DNA of 64,000 nucleotides from Lunularia cruciata (Eukaryota; Streptophyta; Marchantiopsida; Lunulariales; Lunulariaceae): contig OX419755.1 of NCBI GenBank assembly GCA_948567375.1, forward strand, positions 82,168,218-82,232,217. Reading direction: 5' to 3'. The position numbers and the translations under genes are program-made. The notes under the pieces are model-generated. The model was not told the origin of the DNA and did no database searches. It worked only from the letters and a program-made list of their open reading frames with translations. Positions 10,548 to 22,005 of this stretch are shown piece after piece (the stretch's first letter is position 1; each line of letters opens with the position of its first letter).

Positions 10548-11590
10548 CTTGCTATGTTCCCCACAAATACTCTTTTGACTTCTTCAATAGTTTGGTGAGC
10601 AATGTTGCCAAAGTTGAAAATTGTGCTATAAACCTCCTATAGTAGCCTACATGTCTTAGAAAAGCCTCAAGTTCCTTCAAGTTCCTTGGTGCTTCCAAAG
10701 CCTTGATCACTTTGACCTTTTTGACATCTATCTCAATACCTCTACTTAATACTTAGTGTCCAAGGAATATCTCTTCATTCATGGCAAAGTAACACTTCTT
10801 AAGGTGCAAGGATAGTTCAATGGATTGGCATCTATCCAACATTTTCCTCAAGAAGGAGAGATTTTCTCATTGCTTTCCATATATACAAAAATTGTCTATG
10901 AAGATTTTCATGAACTTGCATTGGTATTCCTTGAAGATGGCTATCATCATCATTTGAAAGGTTGTAGGTATGTTGCATAACCCAAATGGCATTTTGTTGT
11001 AAGCATAGGTAGCCCAATTGGTAGTGAAAGTAGTTTTGTCCTTATCTTCCTCTCAAATATCACTTAGTTATATCCTAAAAAGCCATCCAAGAAACTATAG
11101 AACTATGGCCTGCAACTTGGTCTAAGATTGTATCTATGAAGAGCAAAGGATGCGGATCCTCCTTTGTGGCTACATTTAGCTTCTTGAAATCTTGAAAAAC
11201 TCAGATCTTTCTTGTCTTCTTCTTAGGTACCACCATAATGGGAGACACCCATATGCTACTAAGGATAAGAAAGATTATGCTAGCTTGGAAATACTTATCT
11301 GTTTCATCCTTCACCACAAGCAAGTATTTGGGGTTGAGTTAGTATTGGCATTGTCTGATTTGCATTGCACCTTCCTCTAGATCAATGTAATATTCACCAA
11401 ACAGATGTTGTTGCCAAGCATTTGCTCAATCTTCCAAGCAAAGACATCTTGATACTCTCGGAAAAGTGCCACATATCCTTCATGTTCTTCCTATGACAAG
11501 TTCTTAGAGAGCTTCAAGGCCTTCCCTTCTACTACTAAAACCTCCTAAGAGTCATCCGGGTTGACACTTCCATCCACATGACTGACTTGA
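10548..11590 (-). pseudogene. T element reverse transcriptase remnant
   Basis: Minus-strand Ty3/gypsy RT. In order: SPIMVVPKKKT near 11,250, QDFKKLN, the ATYAYNKMPFGLCNIP block at about 10,985-11,030, the catalytic motif reading FIDNFCIYG at 10,880-10,902, then HLKKCYFAMNEEI and FLRHVGYYRRFIAQFSTLA near 10,620. The second catalytic Asp of the expected FIDD is Asn (codon at 10,891-10,893), a G-to-A change. Multiple stops are present. The protein resumes as RNase H at 2,931 across inserted M2. The N-terminal neighbour is T protease at 11,590-12,470. Confidence 0.8.
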
Positions 11591-12470
11591 CTCATTTCAA
11601 GTAATGACAAAATTTCCCCTCTTTGAGTGCAAATTGCACTCAAACTCTTTTTCAATCTCATAGCAGTCCAAGTAGTGCACTTCAAATTCCTCTTTTGATG
11701 TCATTTTGGTATGACTAAAGGCATTGTTTGTGTAGTCCTTTTTTGATGATAGGATTTCTCCCAAACTTCTTTTTAGCATAATGCTATTGGCTTGGAGTGT
11801 AATTTTGCAAGATCTCAAAAATGCAAGGTATGTTGGTGCCAATCTATAATAACTCAAGCACTATACAACCATGGCCTTCCAATAAATAGTGAATAGCCTA
11901 TTTTGAGCAAAGAATGATGAAATCTAAGGGAAATGTCTCCCCTCTGATAGTGGTAGGACCTTTGATAACCTTCCTAAGAGTCTTCTTTGTGTTAGATCAA
12001 AAAATCTCAAGATGTGAGGAGTAGGTTTAAAGGAAATATATCCCAAATTGTAAGCAATATATTTTGTCACCACATTCACCTTGGATCCAAAATTGATAGG
12101 TATGGACTGGATCATACCTCCCTTGATTTCCACTTCTACTTTTGAGGAGCCTAAATCTTCAAGTTCTTTCCTATAAATGACCGGCACTTCAAGTAGTGTT
12201 CACTTTTGTACCTTTTTTTGAGTGCCAATGCTAGTTGATGCTTTTTGTCTTCCCACAACTACTTGAATGTGACATCTACTTTGGCTGAAGCTAAGTTTGA
12301 TATAATGTCATACTTAATAACACCTACCAATACACTTACTTTTCTTTTCTTCTTGCCAAGGACATCCTTCTTCTTGATCACACTGCAAACTATGGTACCT
12401 TTTGGATCCAATTTGTTAGCAATAATTGAGGGTTGAACACTCTCCCAATGTAGAAGCATTGTCACCAATG
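11590..12470 (-). pseudogene. T element aspartic protease remnant
   Basis: Minus-strand retropepsin-like region. At about 12,075-12,130 it reads GGMIQSIPINFGSKVNVV, where a gypsy protease would have an active-site Asp; here it is Asn (codon 12,092-12,094). The following THPHILRFFDL-like and LLGRLSKVLPL strings fit the protease body of Tat/Athila-type elements. It lies between gag (20.45 kb, beyond inserted G2) and RT. Stops and shifts occur throughout. Confidence 0.65.
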
Positions 12471-13070
12471 GCTGCTTGTGCTCTCCTAGTTCAGGTTTGG
12501 CCTTTTATTGCAAGACATGGATATCTTTGCACAAAAGATGTTGCACTTCTTGGCAAATGTTGGTTGTAAATTTGGGCAAAGTGCCATTGGGTATGGCACT
12601 TAGAGTGCTTTTCTCAAGAGCATCTACACTCTAAATGGAAGTACCATCATTTGGAGCAAGAGACACTTCACTTTGTGTATGCTATTTTTCCTTCCTCTGC
12701 TTGATCTTTTCCAACAATTTGAGTTCTTGCTTGGAGAATTTCTAATTCTTACTTGTTGGAACTTTCTCTAGTCAAGGAGAGTTTGATGACTCTAATGAAA
12801 AAATGGTACTTTTCTTCTTCTTCTTCTTCTTTGATCAAGTATGAACCTGGTTGACCTCCAAGTCAAGTGATCCTTCTTTGCTGAATAAGGCCAGGTCTTC
12901 CTCTTTAGGTTCTTCCAAGGTCATATAGTTAACTTTGGTGTCTCCTTTATGTAGAAGAGTGTAAGGTACATACATCACTAGCTGCCTTGGGACCGGAGGA
13001 TGAGGGCATGCTGACCTTGGATGCCTTGGAGCCCTAATAGCAAGTTATAGGGGGTTGGTCTTCTTGGTTT
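12470..13070 (-). other. T gag-protease linker
   Basis: Low-complexity minus-strand coding remnant: Lys/Glu-rich strings, including a run of AAG/GAA codons at 12,808-12,835. It joins KPRRP at 13,065 to the gag zinc-knuckle end at 20,450, on the other side of inserted G2. No domain is recognised. Confidence 0.45.
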
Positions 13071-13765
13071 TGTGAGCCGGCCTATCTCTCACCCAAGATG
13101 AACCTCTGATGGCTATTATGGTAACGCATCATGGACTAAGAAGGCAAAGAACCCCAACTCCATTATACTCCTCTAAGGCTAATACTCCAAGATTCAAGAC
13201 ATTACTCACTAAAGAACTCAATGAGAGAAAGAGATAGGTGCAAATGAAAGGATGATGAGTACATCTTCACCACTTGTTCATATACTTGTGAAATAGTTAT
13301 GCACTATAGTTACTATTTATCATAGTAACTCAAGTTATTGGGCTAAAAGTCAAGTAAAGTAAAAAAAGTACAAAGGAATATCCATTCACATGGGTATATT
13401 CCACTAAGCATGTGATCTTATCTTGAACCAACCACTAAGTCAAAGATTCCTTCACATGGGCTATCCTTGGACTATAGAAGAATCCAAAACAAAAAGGCTT
13501 GCGGGCCCAAGAGTTCTCAACTCTTTTCTCAAAGCCAAACACCTAAGAATAATACCAATTCAACACACTAGAATCCAAAATAGTGATGCTCATCTTTTCC
13601 ACTTCCTCTAAAGTAAGGTCTCCTTTATCTTAACTATGACTAACTTTAGCTAATCATGACTAATGTAGAACCATCCTTTATCTCTATATAAATAATATCT
13701 CTCAAGTACTTGTAATACCAAGATAAATATCATTATACCACACACATGCACAAATGGGTATTACA
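13071..13765 (-). repeat. G2 3' LTR (695 bp)
   Basis: TGTAATACCC at 13,765 to GGCTCACA at 13,071 on the minus strand, the same ends as the G1 LTR (23,476-24,163). A purine-rich AAGGGTAAA directly upstream (13,766-13,774, minus) is a weak polypurine tract; G3 has GGGGGTAAA at the same place. Confidence 0.85.
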
Positions 13766-13789
13766 TTTACCCTTGGACTAGGTTTTCAC

Positions 13790-15140
13790 TTTGTACTCTA
13801 AGTGAAGGTCTCTCTACCTTCTATGATACATCTTCAACTTATGATGGTTAATCCTATTAAAGTGTCTTCCTCCCAACTCCTTGAGATCATAAGTGTAATT
13901 GCCCTACACCTTCTCCACTATGAAAGGTCCAAAGTACTTAGGCAAAAATTTCTTTTGCACTCTCTTGAATTGAATGGAATCAAATAACATTACCCAATCA
14001 CCTTCTTTGAAAGGCTCCACCTTCTTCTTGCCTTGCCTCTTTTCATAGCTCTCCTTTTGTTTCCACTTGAACCATAGCAATTTCTCTTGCCTCTTCCAAT
14101 TCCATGAGTTGATCCTTCCTTGACTTCTCTACATCAACTCCTTGTGCTTTCTTCAATCCCCTATGAATGATTTGGAAGGTAGGAAGATCAAAGTGAATAG
14201 GTGAGGTAGACTCAATATCATATACAAATTGAAATGGAGAATATCTGGTGGAAGTTTTCATTGTTGTCCTATACTCCCACAAAATTGCCCCCTCCATTTC
14301 TACATCTTTGGCCAACATCATGCACAAGGCCTAATTGGTTCTCTTTGCCAAGCCATTGGAATTTGGCTTATAGGATATTGTTACTCTATGTGTGATAGAG
14401 AAATGTTGTAGCATGGCTGTAGTAATGCTTCCTATAAACTCTCCTCCTCTATCAAAAACTAACTCCAAAGGGCACCCAAACCTAGTGATAATGCATTCAT
14501 AAATAAATCTCCCAACTTCATCTTCATTCTTGTCCCTTAATGGTCTAGCCTCAACCTTATTGGTAAGATTATCAGTAACTACAACAATGCACCTATTATT
14601 CATTGGGGTTCTATGGAGAGGACCTACAAAATCAATTCACTACATCTCAAAAGGTCCTAGCAATGGAATCGATCTAAGAGGTGAAGTGGAGGTAGAATTT
14701 CTAGCAAAAGCTTGACAAACATGACAAGTTTGGCAATACTCAAGATAATCCTTGAAAATCCCTCTCCAATGGTAACTTATATCTAGAATCTTGAAAGTAG
14801 TCACCTTTCCTACAAAGTGTCCTACACACACTAAACCTTCATGAAACTCCTTTATAAGTAAGATAGACTCTTCCTTACCCACTACTCTTTGAAGTAGACC
14901 ATCTGTTCCTTGGTGAAAAAGAATATCCTCCACCATGATATAAGGTCTAGATCTTGCTCCAAGGGCCTTCCTCCTCCTAGCATGCATCCCTTCTGGATAG
15001 TTACCTCTTGTAACAAAGTCCACAATCTCCTTGTACTCCATTGGAACCTCTTGAGTGACTAAGATTGTCATGAGCTCCTCATCAAGGAAAGAATCATCCA
15101 CTAGATCATCTCCATCATGATCATAGGCCCTAGATAACAA
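13790..15140 (-). pseudogene. G2 integrase
   Basis: Minus-strand integrase, one of the longer preserved domains. The zinc region is at about 14,740-14,880 (HEGLVCVGHF, then CQTCHVC). In the core the first Asp is in VVTDNLTNKVEA and the second in VFDRGGEFI. The expected Glu of NGLAERTN is Lys (codon 14,343-14,345), whereas G3 keeps Glu. The C-terminal GPY/F module lies at 13,800-14,030 with KEGDWVMLFD and PKYFGPFIVEKV. There is no chromodomain, which separates this family from CV. A few in-frame stops lie at the gag-pol-typical positions of TGG and CAA codons. Without the DDE Glu it cannot catalyse strand transfer. Confidence 0.85.
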
Positions 15141-15665
15141 ATCAACATTTGCATGTTTCTTTCGTGGCCTATCCTCAATGATGTAGTCAAGACAAGAGTA
15201 TCATCCACCTTGCTAGCCTCCCTTCCACATTAGGCTTGTTGAAGATGTACTTCAAAGCCTTTTGATCCATGAAAATGGTGGCTTTCCCTCCAATCAAGTA
15301 GTGTCTAAACTTCTTGAGACAAAAGATCATTGCCAACCCTCCTCTCTCCGTGACACATTAGTTCTTTTCTATTGAAACCAAATGCCTACTAGCATAAGCT
15401 ATTGGATTATCATGCCCATCTTGGTCTAATTGACTAAGAGTGCATCCTATAGCTACATTGGAAGCATCAGTGTAGAGGATGAAAGGCTTACTCCAATTAG
15501 GTTTAGCAAGATTTGGAGCTACAATAAGGGATTGCTTGAGCTCCTCAAAAGCTTTGAGAGCCTCCTTATCTTCCAAAATCACCATGTAATGTACAATTTT
15601 CTTCATGTAGATGGTATGCATAAGCCTTCTTGGAAAATGAGAAGATGAACCTCCTATAGTACCCA
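15130..15665 (-). pseudogene. G2 RNase H
   Basis: Follows RT without a gap. FILYTDASNVAIGCTLSQ holds the first catalytic Asp, then AYASRHLV. Downstream VTERGGLAMIF replaces the usual TTEREALAMVY form, and ATIFMDQKALKYIF holds the later Asp region. The domain ends at ANVDLLSR, near 15,135, where integrase begins. Several single-base stops are present. Confidence 0.8.
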
Positions 15666-16490
15666 ACCATCCCCAAGAATTGACATAACTTTATCAAGCT
15701 TGAATGGAATGGAAGGTTTGAGATTTTCCTCACCTTCTCATGATCAACTGCTATTCTATCCTTGGAGATGATATGCGCCAAAAGTAGACCTTCTTCACAT
15801 CCAAAAATGCACTTCTCTAGGTGGAGTGATATATTTGCTTCATCCAAGCATTGCAAGACCTTGATTAAGTCCTCAAAGTGCTCCTCCTTGCTCCCATAAA
15901 CACAAAATTCATCAATGAAGTCTCTCACAAATTTCCCAATGAAAGGTTCAAACACCTTGTTCATGAACCATTGGAATGTGGCTGGAGCATTGCAAAGCCC
16001 AAAAGGCATGACTTTGAAAGTGTAAATTCTCCAAGGTGTGGTAAATGTGGTGAGTTGTTGATGCTCTGGTGCAATCTTGATTTGGTTTTATCCACTATAA
16101 CCATCTCCAAAACTGTACCTCTCATGACCTACAACTTCCTTGAAGATCTCATCAATGAATGGCAATGGGTAGTAATCCTTCTTGGTAACAATGTTGAGCT
16201 TCTTGTAATCCACACATACCTAAAGCTTGCCATTGTGTTTCTTCACAATCACGATTAGAGACACTCATTTTGAATTCTGCACCTCAAAGATAAATCCTAC
16301 CTCCTTGAGCTTATCAATCTCCTCCTTCACAACCAAAGCTATTGGTGGGCTAATGTGACATTTGCTTTTGGCGGCTGGTCTTGCATGTGACTCCATCTCT
16401 ATCTTGTGCTCCTCCAAGGTGACTTCCTTTAGATCCTTGTAATTGAAAGCAAACACATGGAATGAACTTGCAAAAAATCTCTTCAAATCT
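15566..16490 (-). pseudogene. G2 reverse transcriptase
   Basis: Minus-strand RT. In order: ISPPIALVVKEEIDKLKEVG (16,300-16,360), NGKL and VDYKKLN, DYYPLPFIDEI, then VMPFGLCNAPATFQ at 15,970-16,015 and the catalytic loop FIDEFCVYG at 15,900-15,925. The second Asp is Glu (codon 15,908-15,910); G3 retains FIDDF. After that come HLEKCIFGCEEGLLLAHI and VGYYRRFIFSFSK. The family form is non-chromovirus. The reading frame is interrupted near 16,260 and 16,020. Confidence 0.85.
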
Positions 16491-16740
16491 CACCTTCTCC
16501 TCCTTGATTAGATTTGGACCATATATGAGTGTAGATAACCTCCTATCTATCTCCTCAAGTGTCAATTGTGATTTATCTAGGTCCTTCAAAACCTCTTGCT
16601 TAGGTGAAAAATCCATAGCACACAAGGGATACACATCTAAATCAGATTCAGATTCATCCTCCTTTGTGGAAGTCTCCTCCTCCATGCTTGTGTCCGCACC
16701 TAAAGCTCCTTCTTATGAATCTGATTCCTAATAATCAAAA
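16490..16740 (-). pseudogene. G2 protease-RT linker (acidic)
   Basis: Acidic Ser/Glu/Asp-rich linker (STKEDESESDLDVYPLCAMD), conserved at 27,600-27,720 in G1 and 41,440-41,545 in G3. No enzymatic domain. Confidence 0.6.
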
Positions 16741-17320
16741 GATGGTGTATTGGTGGTGTTAGTGATTGGAATTGTGACTCTATGGTTTGATGGCCCAATC
16801 CTCAAGTACTCTTTGGGCCATCAATGAATTGTGTGTGTTTCTCTCAACCATGGCCTCCCAAGAAGCAAATCATAGCTTGAATACTTCAAGACTTGGAAAG
16901 TCATGAGATTTTGAATGCCCATAACTGACTACCACGTTATCCATCCCTCCAATTGGTTGAACTTGTTGTTTGTTTGCAATGCTCACCATAAATGTTGAAG
17001 GTCTAGAGGGTATCATAGCTAACTTCTTCATCAACCTTTTTAATATAACATTCAGTGCTGATCCTCCAGCAACCAATGCATCCTTGATCTTGTGACCATT
17101 CACTCTCACATCAATCTTGGAGGCATATTCACAAGCCTCCCATGGTGTTGGTTTGGCATCCACCACACCTATTGATACTAGAGCTTCTACCTTCTTCCTC
17201 CTCTTGATCCTTGTAGAACTTAAACCACCTCTAAGCTCCTTTCTCAAAGTAGGGTTCAAAGTGATCAGTTGATCCACTATGATGTTAGCCTTGTGACTAC
17301 CAATATACCCCAACATATTG
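16740..17320 (-). pseudogene. G2 aspartic protease
   Basis: Minus-strand protease. The upstream segment GLSSTRIKRRKKVEALVSIG and the ACEYASKIDVRVNGHKIKDA lead-in are shared with G1. The active site reads ALVAGGSALN; G1 has ALVDGGSAVN, so the catalytic Asp is Ala here (codon 17,068-17,070). The C-terminal YDLLLGRPWL-like motif of G1 is replaced by decayed sequence near 16,860. Non-functional. Confidence 0.8.
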
Positions 17321-18570
17321 TAGTTCCATTATTGCTTTGAAATCAAGAAATCCTCCATCCCCAACTTCTTCCTTGGAGTCTTTGTTGTTGATGGTGTTGA
17401 GGTGCAAGTGCTTCTAGTAGATATAGGAGTATCCTTACTAGGAGTAAATCCTTGAGAAGTATGAATATCCTTTGCAAAATGAGCTCTCTTCTTCTCTTGT
17501 GCCAAAAGATCCAAATGAAGACCTTTGGAGTTTGAGCACTCTCCCTTCTCATACTTGCTCTCAATCACAACTATAGATGTTATTCCCTTACCTTTGTTTA
17601 GATTAGGAGCCACTTGGGTTTCATTACCTCTCTCTTTGTCTCTACTGGCTCCCTCATAACCCCTTCCTCCATGGTAACTGGAATTTGGGCAATTCCTTTG
17701 GATATGACCTCTTCCTCCACAACCAAAACAATTTCTATCATTGAAATTGTTGGCTGGTTGGCCTCCTTTATATGGATAACTTCCGTAACTCCTAGATCCT
17801 CTCCCTACATTTTGATCCACCTCTCACTTCTCCCATAGTTGCACCATATTGATCTTGAGATCTGCAAGTTGTTCTGTGATGGTTTGAAGTGGATCTTTTA
17901 GTGAAGGTGCAAGAACTAGAGCAACCACTACTTGTGGTGCAACCCTTTCCACCAAAGTATTAGAAGTTCCTTCATACTTGTAGCCCTGGGGAGGATGCAT
18001 AACCTCCTTCACCACCAAATCACTCTCATCTCCTTCCAAATCTCCTCCATACGAATTGCAATCTTGATAAGTTCAACCTTGGAAGAAGGTTTCTCATATC
18101 TCACCTTACTACTAATATGTGGTCTCAACCTTCCCATAAAATTCTTGGTGAGCATGGCCCATATGCCAATCATAGTAGTCTTTACATCATCCTTCCTCAA
18201 CACTATATGAAATCTGGACTCTAACTTCTCTATTCTTTCCACATAAACTCTCACTTTCTCTTCATCTCCTTGCTTGAGAAAGGTAACCTCACTCATCAAT
18301 CTCTCATAACTCTCATCTGGAAGAAATATCTCAATGAGTGCTAAAGTCAAACTCTCCCAAGCTCTTCTTGCCCATCTCTCTTCTCTCTCTTTTGGTATTC
18401 TGACTCCTACCATGCAAGTCTTGCATCCTCAAAGAAATTTGGTGATAATGAGACCCACTCATTCTTCCTCCTCTCATTTTTTCCTATGCAAGCTCTCTTG
18501 AAGTTTCTCACAAAGACCTCCACATCTTCTCTATCCTTGCCAAAGAAAATTGAAAGTTTCCTCATCTTAA
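17320..18570 (-). pseudogene. G2 gag (capsid and nucleocapsid)
   Basis: Minus-strand gag. The capsid-like part at 17,830-18,560 has WESLTLALIEIFLPDESYER, EKVRVYVERIEKLESRF, and GRLRPHISSKVRYEKPSS. The nucleocapsid part has one CCHC knuckle, CFGCGGRGHIQRNC (about 17,690-17,735), then a basic/Ser-Thr tail to protease. It matches G1 gag over its whole length with frameshifts near 18,010 and 17,825. Confidence 0.8.
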
Positions 18571-18836
18571 CCCTTCATTATCTTTCTTTTCTCTCAATTT
18601 TTATTTTCTTTTCTCTCACTCTATAACTAATAGAGTATGTACATGACTAACATCATTTGAGAGTAATCCACCCTAGGGAACACAAAAGGTTCAGGTTTTT
18701 CTAAGATTTCTATAAAAACATCAAATCCTAGAGTGCATATTAATCAAACTCTCATGGATAGTTTATCCGTAAGTTGAAAGATTATCTCCGTCACTAATCT
18801 TGAGAACTAGTTGATGAAGGTGGTAATATTTATGTA

Positions 18837-19450
18837 TTTGTACAAGGAATCTCTCCAAGATCCTTCACCAAAGTCTCCAAAAGTTCTTTTACTCCACAAC
18901 ACTCATGTCTTTTTGGAAGTCCTTCCACTCCACAAACCTCATGCAACTCCTTGGTCTTAGATCTTCTCCCTCCCAATCTTCGTAAAGAAGGTCCAACATG
19001 CAAACCCAAGTCAAGTAAGCCTCTCCTTTCACTCAATCTCTTGCTCTCAAAGGTCAATAGACATGAACTTGCCTTATGTCCCTTCTCTCCACATAAAGAG
19101 CACTTACACTCACTCTTTCCTCCAAGTGGTGTAGGTCTTTGGGTCCTCTCAACACTCTCTTCAAATTCTATTCTAAACTCTCTTATCATCAAATCTACCC
19201 CTAAAATCACCTCAAACCCTTGGGGAACCTTGCATAGCCTCAATTTCCACTCTTGGTGACCATCTATGTTCCCAAGATGAGTCTAAACACTCAAACATGC
19301 TTTTTGTTGCTCTCACATCCCTCATATATGAGATCTCAACTCTGCAAAATTGACCCTTCCTCAAAATGTCACTCAAATCCCTCAACTGGTAGATCACAAT
19401 CCTCTGAAATTCCTCACACTTGATCACAACTTTAGGGCATCTCTCCAAAA
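18837..19450 (-). pseudogene. G2 upstream ORFs (CCHC protein before gag)
   Basis: Minus-strand coding remnant between the leader and gag, separated from gag by about 260 bp of apparently non-coding sequence. A first frame (19,448-19,212) ends SSWEHRWSPRVEIEAM..., and a second overlapping frame (19,243-18,837) continues with RLCKVPQGFEVILGVD. It has a CCHC knuckle CSLCGEKGHKASSC, then a second Cys/His cluster CGVEGLPKRHEC. The same pair of frames, with the same offset, occurs in G1 and G3. Extra ORFs upstream of gag are known in some Tat-lineage elements, but I do not recognise this protein. Confidence 0.7.
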
Positions 19451-19785
19451 AAAATTTAAGATCTTTTCATCAAGCCATTTGGCCTAGGCACCTTTCTATT
19501 CATCACACATATTTCAAATTTGGTTTGAAAACCACTCCCTCACTTTAAAAACTCATAATTCTCTATGCAAGAACAATCTCTCTCTAATTTCTATACCAAA
19601 AGGTAGGATAAAATACAATAAAATAAATTTTCTTGGAAAGTTTCAAAAAAATCCACTAAATATTGACAAAATGGCAAACTCTGTATAATTTTCCAAGTAG
19701 CATGCAATTGCGGGAGTAATTTACCCTATCAACTTTCAAAAATTCTAGCTCAATGCACACAATAGCTCTGACAATAATTTGTCAA
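19450..19785 (-). other. G2 leader
   Basis: Non-coding in G2. It aligns with G1 at 24,505-24,830. The segment corresponding to G1 24,150-24,505, including the primer site, is deleted at about 19,785. Confidence 0.6.
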
Positions 19786-20447
19786 TCTCTCATTTAGGAA
19801 CCTCTGATGGCTATAGTGGTATTACATCATGGACTAAGAAGGCAAAGAACCCCAACTCCATCATACTCTTCCAAGGCTAACACTCCAAGACTCAAGACAT
19901 TGCTCACTAAAGAATTCAATGAGAGAGAGATAGGTGCAAATGAAAGGATAATGAGTACTTCTTCGTCCCTTGTTTATATAGTTGTGAAATAGTTATGCAT
20001 TATAGTTACTATTTACCGTACTAGGCTAAAAGTCAAGTAAAGTCAAAAAATTATAAAGGAATATCTATACAGGTGGACATATTTCACTAAGCATATGATC
20101 TTATCTTGACCCAACCATGAAGTCAAGGATTCTTTCACATAGGCTATCCTTGGACTATAGAAGAATCCAAAACAAAAGGCTTGCGGGCTCAAGAGTTCTC
20201 AACTCTTTCCTCAAAGCCAAACACCTAAGAATAATACCAAGTCAACACACTAGAATCCAAAATAGTGATGCTCATCTTTTCCACTTCCTCTAAAGTAAGG
20301 TCCTATCTATCTTAGCTATAACTAACTTTAGCTAATCATGACTAATGTAGAATCATCCTTTATCTCTTTATAAATAATATCTCTCAAGTACTTGTAATAC
20401 CAAGCTAAATATCATAATATCACACACATACACAAATGTGTGTTACA
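19786..20447 (-). repeat. G2 5' LTR (end-truncated)
   Basis: Starts TGTAACACAC at 20,447 and runs to about 19,786, where a deletion removes the last 15 or so bases. TATATAAACA at 19,971-19,980 (minus) matches the conserved TATA box of G1. A few bases of the ACTCAAGTTA stretch of the 3' LTR are absent. Confidence 0.8.
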
Positions 20448-21472
20448 ATTCTGGGCAATTGGATGCCCAATGACCATTGCCACCATAGTTTTAGCATACT
20501 CTAGGGGGTCTTTGGATTATTCTTGGGAGGTGGAATCCTTCTTGGTTGCTTGGTAGGAGCACCCTCTGGTGGTACATATCTATTAATGGTTGTTCTAATA
20601 ACAAGCAGGTTCACTATAAAAGTTACTTCTTGGATAGCAAAGACCTGTTTATCCTCCTCCACAAAGAACTCATTGTCTTTGCATGCAAGAGCACATACTA
20701 CCTAATTCACCGATGTGTTAGGTTGTAGCAAAAAATGCTCTATGTTGGTATGTTTAGACTTCCTACATGTCATGCACCACACATTTGGTCAAGCATACAA
20801 AGGAACCTTTTGTCATTCTCTTGCACCAACCATCTGCACGGTGAAGTCATCAAACTCATTGATGAGGTCTTTGAGTTTTGAACCTAGCCATGTAGGTATT
20901 TTTGAGTTGTATTGCACCTTGGGTCTTCAATTGCCTTGTTTCTCCTTGCGCCTCTCCTTTTCTTCCTCCTCTAAAAGAAGATTTTATGGATGAAGATGCA
21001 TTAGATCACATTGAGGAAAAATTGATAGGTTTCTTGGTTGACTTCTTCTTCAACTTCTTTGTACACACTTGGCGTAGATTACCTAAGGGGTTCATCCAAG
21101 CAGATTTGTATTGCTCTATTGAGTTTAGCACTCGATGTAGTGTCTCATGATCTTGTCCCTTGGCGAAGATCCCAAGTCAATGAGAAGTCTACTTAAGAAC
21201 CAAGCTATTGCTTGTGCATCCAAGTACTCTTGAGTAACTCCTCTTCTTGGCACTTGGTTCAAAAGGCTCTGGAATCTCTTTATGTAATCTTGCCATTTCT
21301 CATTCTTCCTTCTTTCTAGGTTGTTGAGAATAGTGAATACATTGGCTTTATAGTCTAATTCCTTGAAATGCTCCAAAAATTGACGCTTGAGTGCTGGCCA
21401 ATCATTGACATTGGTAGGATCTTGGCTCATATGTGTACCAATTCCTGACCTTCTTCCTCAAAAGAAGCCAAG

Positions 21473-21552
<80 letters not shown>

Positions 21553-21690
21553 AAATTTAGTCAGCTGCCATATCTTCTCTGTTGGCTGTATAGATGGCCT
21601 TAAACTCCTTCATGAAGGTGCTAGGATCCTCTTCTTCACCTTTAATTTTGATAGTTCTACCTTGTGAAGTAGGCATGGTTCACCATGGAG
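20448..21690 (-). pseudogene. T element gag
   Basis: Minus-strand retrotransposon gag. It begins near 21,690 with TIKIKGEEEDPSTFMKEF and AIYTANREDMAAD, then an (AT)n array interrupts, then NDWPALKRQFLEHFKELDY, KWQDYIKRFQSLLNQVPRRG and AIAWFLSRLLIDLG (21,125-21,410). Downstream are a CMTCRKSKH segment (about 20,770) and a knuckle remnant at 20,455-20,495 that would read C..CGGNGHWASNC with the second Cys changed to Tyr and a stop. It ends exactly where G2 is inserted, and continues as KPRRP at 13,065. Confidence 0.75.
21475..21550. repeat. (AT)n microsatellite
   Basis: About 38 uninterrupted AT units, lying inside T gag coding sequence between the AANREDMAAD and GTHMSQDP segments. Likely a post-insertion expansion or filler. 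Confidence 0.95.
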
Positions 21691-22005
21691 TTGTGACCAA
21701 AGATATTGTCAAAAGCAAACTTGCTAGCAAGTAACAAAATAAGTCCCAATTTGGTGCATAGGTGACAAATCCATCATTATCTTCTGGTAAGGCAAACATC
21801 AAGTTTGGACTGATGCAGTCTTTGCATTTGTTTTGGTCAATAGTAAGTCTGACTTCCAATGGAACTTCATGGTCTAGATCTCTATCAAAGAGAGTTTTGA
21901 GAGGCAAAAGTGATGGTATCCTCATATTACACACTTTGAATGACTCTCCTTCTATTTACCATTGAATTGCACTCTCTGTGGTTTGTGAGAAAGAACCCTA
22001 CTTGG
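21690..22005 (-). other. T leader or gag N-terminal region
   Basis: A minus-strand open frame (21,934-21,680) starting MCNMRIPSLLPLKTLF is uninterrupted but has no recognisable domain; its last third is hydrophobic (LLASLLLTISL). It ends where gag starts. The left TSD copy of CV, CTTGG, is at 22,001-22,005. Confidence 0.4.

Larger units (their letters stand above)
13071..20447 (-). mobile_element. G2: near full-length G-family retrotransposon
   Basis: Minus-strand Ty3/gypsy element of about 7.4 kb with both LTRs and the order upstream ORFs, gag, protease, RT, RNase H, integrase. It interrupts the T gag-protease junction. The two LTRs match by eye at roughly 90 percent. No TSD is evident (GGTTT on the left, ATTCT on the right), so the ends may have been changed by recombination. 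A deletion of about 360 bp relative to G1 removed the last bases of the 5' LTR and the primer site. Catalytic residues are lost in protease, RT and integrase. Confidence 0.85.
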
